Shown: positions 62,818 to 64,000 of the stretch, one piece after another
Numbering within the stretch: the first letter of the stretch is position 1
Layout of the letters: every line of letters begins with the position of its first letter
Assembly (NCBI GenBank): GCA_013423385.1
Contig: BLZA01000058.1
Coordinates: 62,001-126,000, forward strand
Origin: Naganishia liquefaciens
Lineage: Eukaryota > Basidiomycota > Tremellomycetes > Filobasidiales > Filobasidiaceae
DNA length: 64,000 nt
Direction of reading: 5' to 3'
Program-made: the position numbers and the translations under genes
Notes under the pieces: model-generated
The model's database searches: none
Told to the model about the DNA's origin: nothing
The model's input: only the letters and a program-made list of their open reading frames with translations

Positions 62818-64000
62818 TTACAAATGCCTCAACCGCGGATTCTTGGCTTGCACTGGACGGCCCTTCATGATCAACCGAGCCAACATGACCGACGTCAGGG
62901 CTGACAGCGAAAGCCTGAACACGAGTCAGCCGCAGTAACGGTGAAGCCAAGAGGACTCACCATGTGGCGGCATACGTTGCGTGCATATTCCTCAGCTCGA
63001 CGACGGGTGGACGGCCGACAGGAATGCCCTGAGCCATGAGCATTCCGGGCACCTGTTTTCCGTCTGCGAAAAAGGGCAAGTCGGTAATTGATCAGGGGAG
63101 TTGTGGGGCAAAAATGGCATACCGAAAATCTCATCAACAATCACGGGCTGCATCCGTTTCCCGTCTGCGCCTGCAACACGCGTCATCTCGTCCAAGTCCA
63201 TCCAGTACCATTCATTACTCGCGACCTTGTTGTCCGGCGTGAACATCCCCTTGTCCTCGGGCGTCTTCAGCATTCCCTCGATGACGATTTCCTCCCCTTG
63301 ACGCTTTCCCAACGGTGGCGGCGCCTTTTCGGATCCCTGCCGAATCGCCTGGGCGCGCGTGGTCGTGATGAATCCTCGATTAACCAAGACCGTCGACGGC
63401 TGGGAAGCCGGTGATGAAGGAGATCGTATAAAAGGCTGAATCAGGTTGACGCCTGGTGCACCCTCGTAGACTCGCGGACCGAGGAGGATGGGCGGATCGG
63501 CAAAGTGGCCCTTGAGGAGGACGCGGCGGAACTGGTAGTCGGGAAGGGCGGCGGTGCTGGGGTGACACAAGAATCAGCAAAGGTGTGAGGAATGAACATT
63601 GCCAAGAGCGTGCTTCCCGGACTTTGTCATGGCCTCGAGACGTCTGAGAAGGACCGGGTGACATTGAATCAAGCGTCTTTCAGACGAGTCGACCCCGTGC
63701 AAGTCGCCTTTTCCCGCGCGGGCCGTAACTGCAGGACCATTCGAAAATCTTTACCGAAACCACTGATTTGGCCACGAGCCATTCTGTGACGTTCTCCCGA
63801 GCTTCTGACAACCTCGGCTGCGGTTGAGACGAAGCTCAAACATAGCATGCCATCTCGCTCCGCTGGGGCGCGCGTTTGATTCTCGTCACCGGCGCGCCCC
63901 GCTCACGCTATCCTACTCACTTGATTTCATCCGGCAAGATCATCGGATCCTTTGCCATTGCCTCATCCACCTCGTCGATCAACCCCAGCTTCCACTGCAG
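62818..64000 (-). CDS. SHY1: SURF1/Shy1 cytochrome c oxidase assembly factor, N-terminus off window
   Basis: Inner mitochondrial membrane protein needed to assemble complex IV. The right edge holds QWKLGLIDEVDEAMAKDPMI then LPDEIK, which follows the conserved WQ..R motif expected just off the window. A large intron of about 360 bases leads to TAALPDYQFRRVLLKGHFAD, LLGPRVYEG, VLVNRGFITTTRAQA (the family's VNRG block), GMLKTPEDKGMFTPDN, NEWYWMDLDEM and QPVIVDEIFG. Further exons give DGKQVPGMLMAQGIPVGRP and ELRNMHATYAATW. The last exon, LSLSALTSVMLARLIMKG, is the second transmembrane helix, and the stop is at 62818. The first helix and the mitochondrial targeting part lie outside. The order matches Shy1/SURF1 throughout. 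Confidence 0.93.

Overview
The window is nuclear DNA from a fungus, most likely a basidiomycete. Its genes are split by many short introns (mostly about 45-90 bases, GT...AG, often with CTGAC/CTAAC-like branch sites), and the protein set is typically fungal: a Ycf1-type ABC transporter, Rac1, a Dsk2-like ubiquilin, Shy1/SURF1, Dcn1 and a YTH reader. I cannot place it below phylum level. Exon boundaries were deduced by eye from splice signals and reading-frame continuity.

Layout. 0.6-7.1 kb: a full-length ABCC transporter (+). 7.6-8.8 kb: a PEBP/Tfs1-like protein (-). 9.4-13.8 kb: a Ty1/copia LTR retrotransposon (-) with matching LTRs and a 5-bp target duplication; it is broken. 15.3-16.4 kb: a Dcn1-like neddylation factor (-). 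20-26.7 kb: two diverged paralogues with an F-box-like N-terminus (-), separated by 4 kb without a convincing gene. 27.6-30.5 kb: an unrecognised, mostly disordered protein ending in a CaaX box (+). 30.5-37.8 kb: a gene-poor stretch with a 9-bp minisatellite and only weak small ORFs. 37.8-50.7 kb: a compact block holding an RS-rich coiled-coil protein, a PrxQ-type peroxiredoxin, a YTH-domain m6A reader, Rac1, Dsk2-like ubiquilin, a HAD hydrolase, a Nas2/PSMD9 proteasome chaperone and a small membrane protein. 51.4-51.9 kb: a 92-bp tandem repeat. 52-56.3 kb: a large acidic, serine-rich protein of unknown function (-). 57.9-59.4 kb: an acylglycerophosphate acyltransferase (-). 60.8-62.3 kb: a single-pass membrane protein with basic, NLS-like clusters (+). 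62.8 kb to the right edge: SURF1/Shy1 (-), cut off at its N-terminus.

There is no operon logic, as expected of a eukaryote. The 46.7-50.7 kb block alternates divergent short promoters with tail-to-tail gene pairs. Three ubiquitin-system genes (DCN1, DSK2, NAS2) lie in the window, but I read this as ordinary gene order and not a dedicated cluster. The least explained genes are the CaaX-ending protein, the F-box-like pair, the large acidic protein and the membrane/NLS protein.
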